Origin: Streptacidiphilus sp041262525 | GTDB taxonomy: Bacteria; Actinomycetota; Actinomycetes; Streptomycetales; Streptomycetaceae | Reading direction: 5' to 3' | Assembly: GCF_041262525.1 (NCBI RefSeq) | Contig: NZ_JBGCCK010000022.1 | Location: 57,615 to 121,614, forward strand | Length of the DNA stretch: 64,000 bases | Shown: piece by piece, positions 63,951 through 64,000 of the stretch | Layout of the letters: each line of letters begins with the position of its first letter | Position numbering within the stretch: the stretch's first letter is position 1 | The notes under the pieces: generated by a model | What the model was told of the DNA's origin: nothing | The model's input: only the letters and a program-made list of their open reading frames with translations | Database searches by the model: none | Position numbers and translations under genes: made by a program

Positions 63951-64000
63951 TTGTTCGGCGGTGTCCTACTCTCCCACAGGGTCCCCCCTGCAGTACCATC
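63951..64000 (-). rRNA. rrf: 5S rRNA, 3' part (partial at window edge)
   Basis: Read on the minus strand, the last 50 bp contain GGGGGGACCCTGTGGGAGAG then TAGGACACCGCCGAACAA, the conserved 3' third of streptomycete 5S rRNA. The gene continues past the right edge; 23S and 16S genes of an rrn operon are expected further right. Confidence 0.93.

Overview
The window is high-GC DNA with actinobacterial codon use, many GTG starts and 4-bp GTGA/ATGA gene overlaps. Its gene order (hflX, rshA, dapF, miaA, miaB ... cysteine dioxygenase, rny, recX, recA, DUF3046, lhr, clgR, cinA, pgsA, rimO, rodZ-like, ftsK, osaB, osaA / osaC) matches the core-chromosome order known from Streptomyces coelicolor around recA. 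I infer a member of the Streptomycetaceae; genus and species cannot be fixed from the sequence alone.

Layout. 1-4.2 kb: the end of a minus-strand operon with a diaminobutyrate aminotransferase (dat), a PLP decarboxylase with an unusual 10-residue repeat extension (ddc) and the first 28 codons of a third gene, probably a 1,3-diaminopropane-dependent siderophore locus continuing to the left. 4.2-14 kb: translation, stress and tRNA-modification core (hflX, rshA, dapF, miaA, miaB) with a small MT0933-type antitoxin gene. 14-23 kb: a more variable stretch with an orphan TAXI binding protein, a MerR regulator, an alpha/beta hydrolase, a two-component system in the position of gluK-gluR, a strongly eroded GluA-like ABC ATPase without permeases, a 90-bp tandem repeat block and an FAD monooxygenase. 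22.7-24.1 kb: cysteine dioxygenase plus rhodanese behind a probable leaderless Cys-containing leader peptide. 24-29.5 kb: rny, recX, recA (LexA box visible), a secreted beta-helix protein and DUF3046. 29.5-35.9 kb: accessory genes (truncated PucR-type regulator, AzlCD exporter with an AraC regulator, a divergent MFS/TetR pair with two operators, a secreted subtilisin). 36-45.5 kb: lhr helicase flanked by two nearly identical repeat elements, then clgR, cinA, pgsA, rimO and rodZ-like. 45.8-57.6 kb: ftsK and the osmoadaptation locus osaB, osaA and divergent osaC. 57.8-64 kb: a membrane/GH5 glycosidase fusion, an acetate-type permease, a PAP2 enzyme, an XRE-cupin regulator divergent from benE, and the 3' end of a 5S rRNA gene with its terminator at the right edge.

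Themes. (1) A dispersed inverted-repeat element of about 120-160 bp occurs at least four times in gene borders, with shorter relics. (2) Many genes appear to start leaderless, with a TAnnnT-like -10 box 6-7 nt before the start codon. (3) Several loci show decay: gluA-like ATPase, PucR fragment, altered synthetase site in RshA. Pathways served: siderophore diamine supply, stringent response, tRNA i6A/ms2i6A modification, lysine/peptidoglycan precursor synthesis, cysteine catabolism, SOS repair, phospholipid synthesis, proteolysis control, sporulation and chromosome segregation, and osmotic stress signalling.
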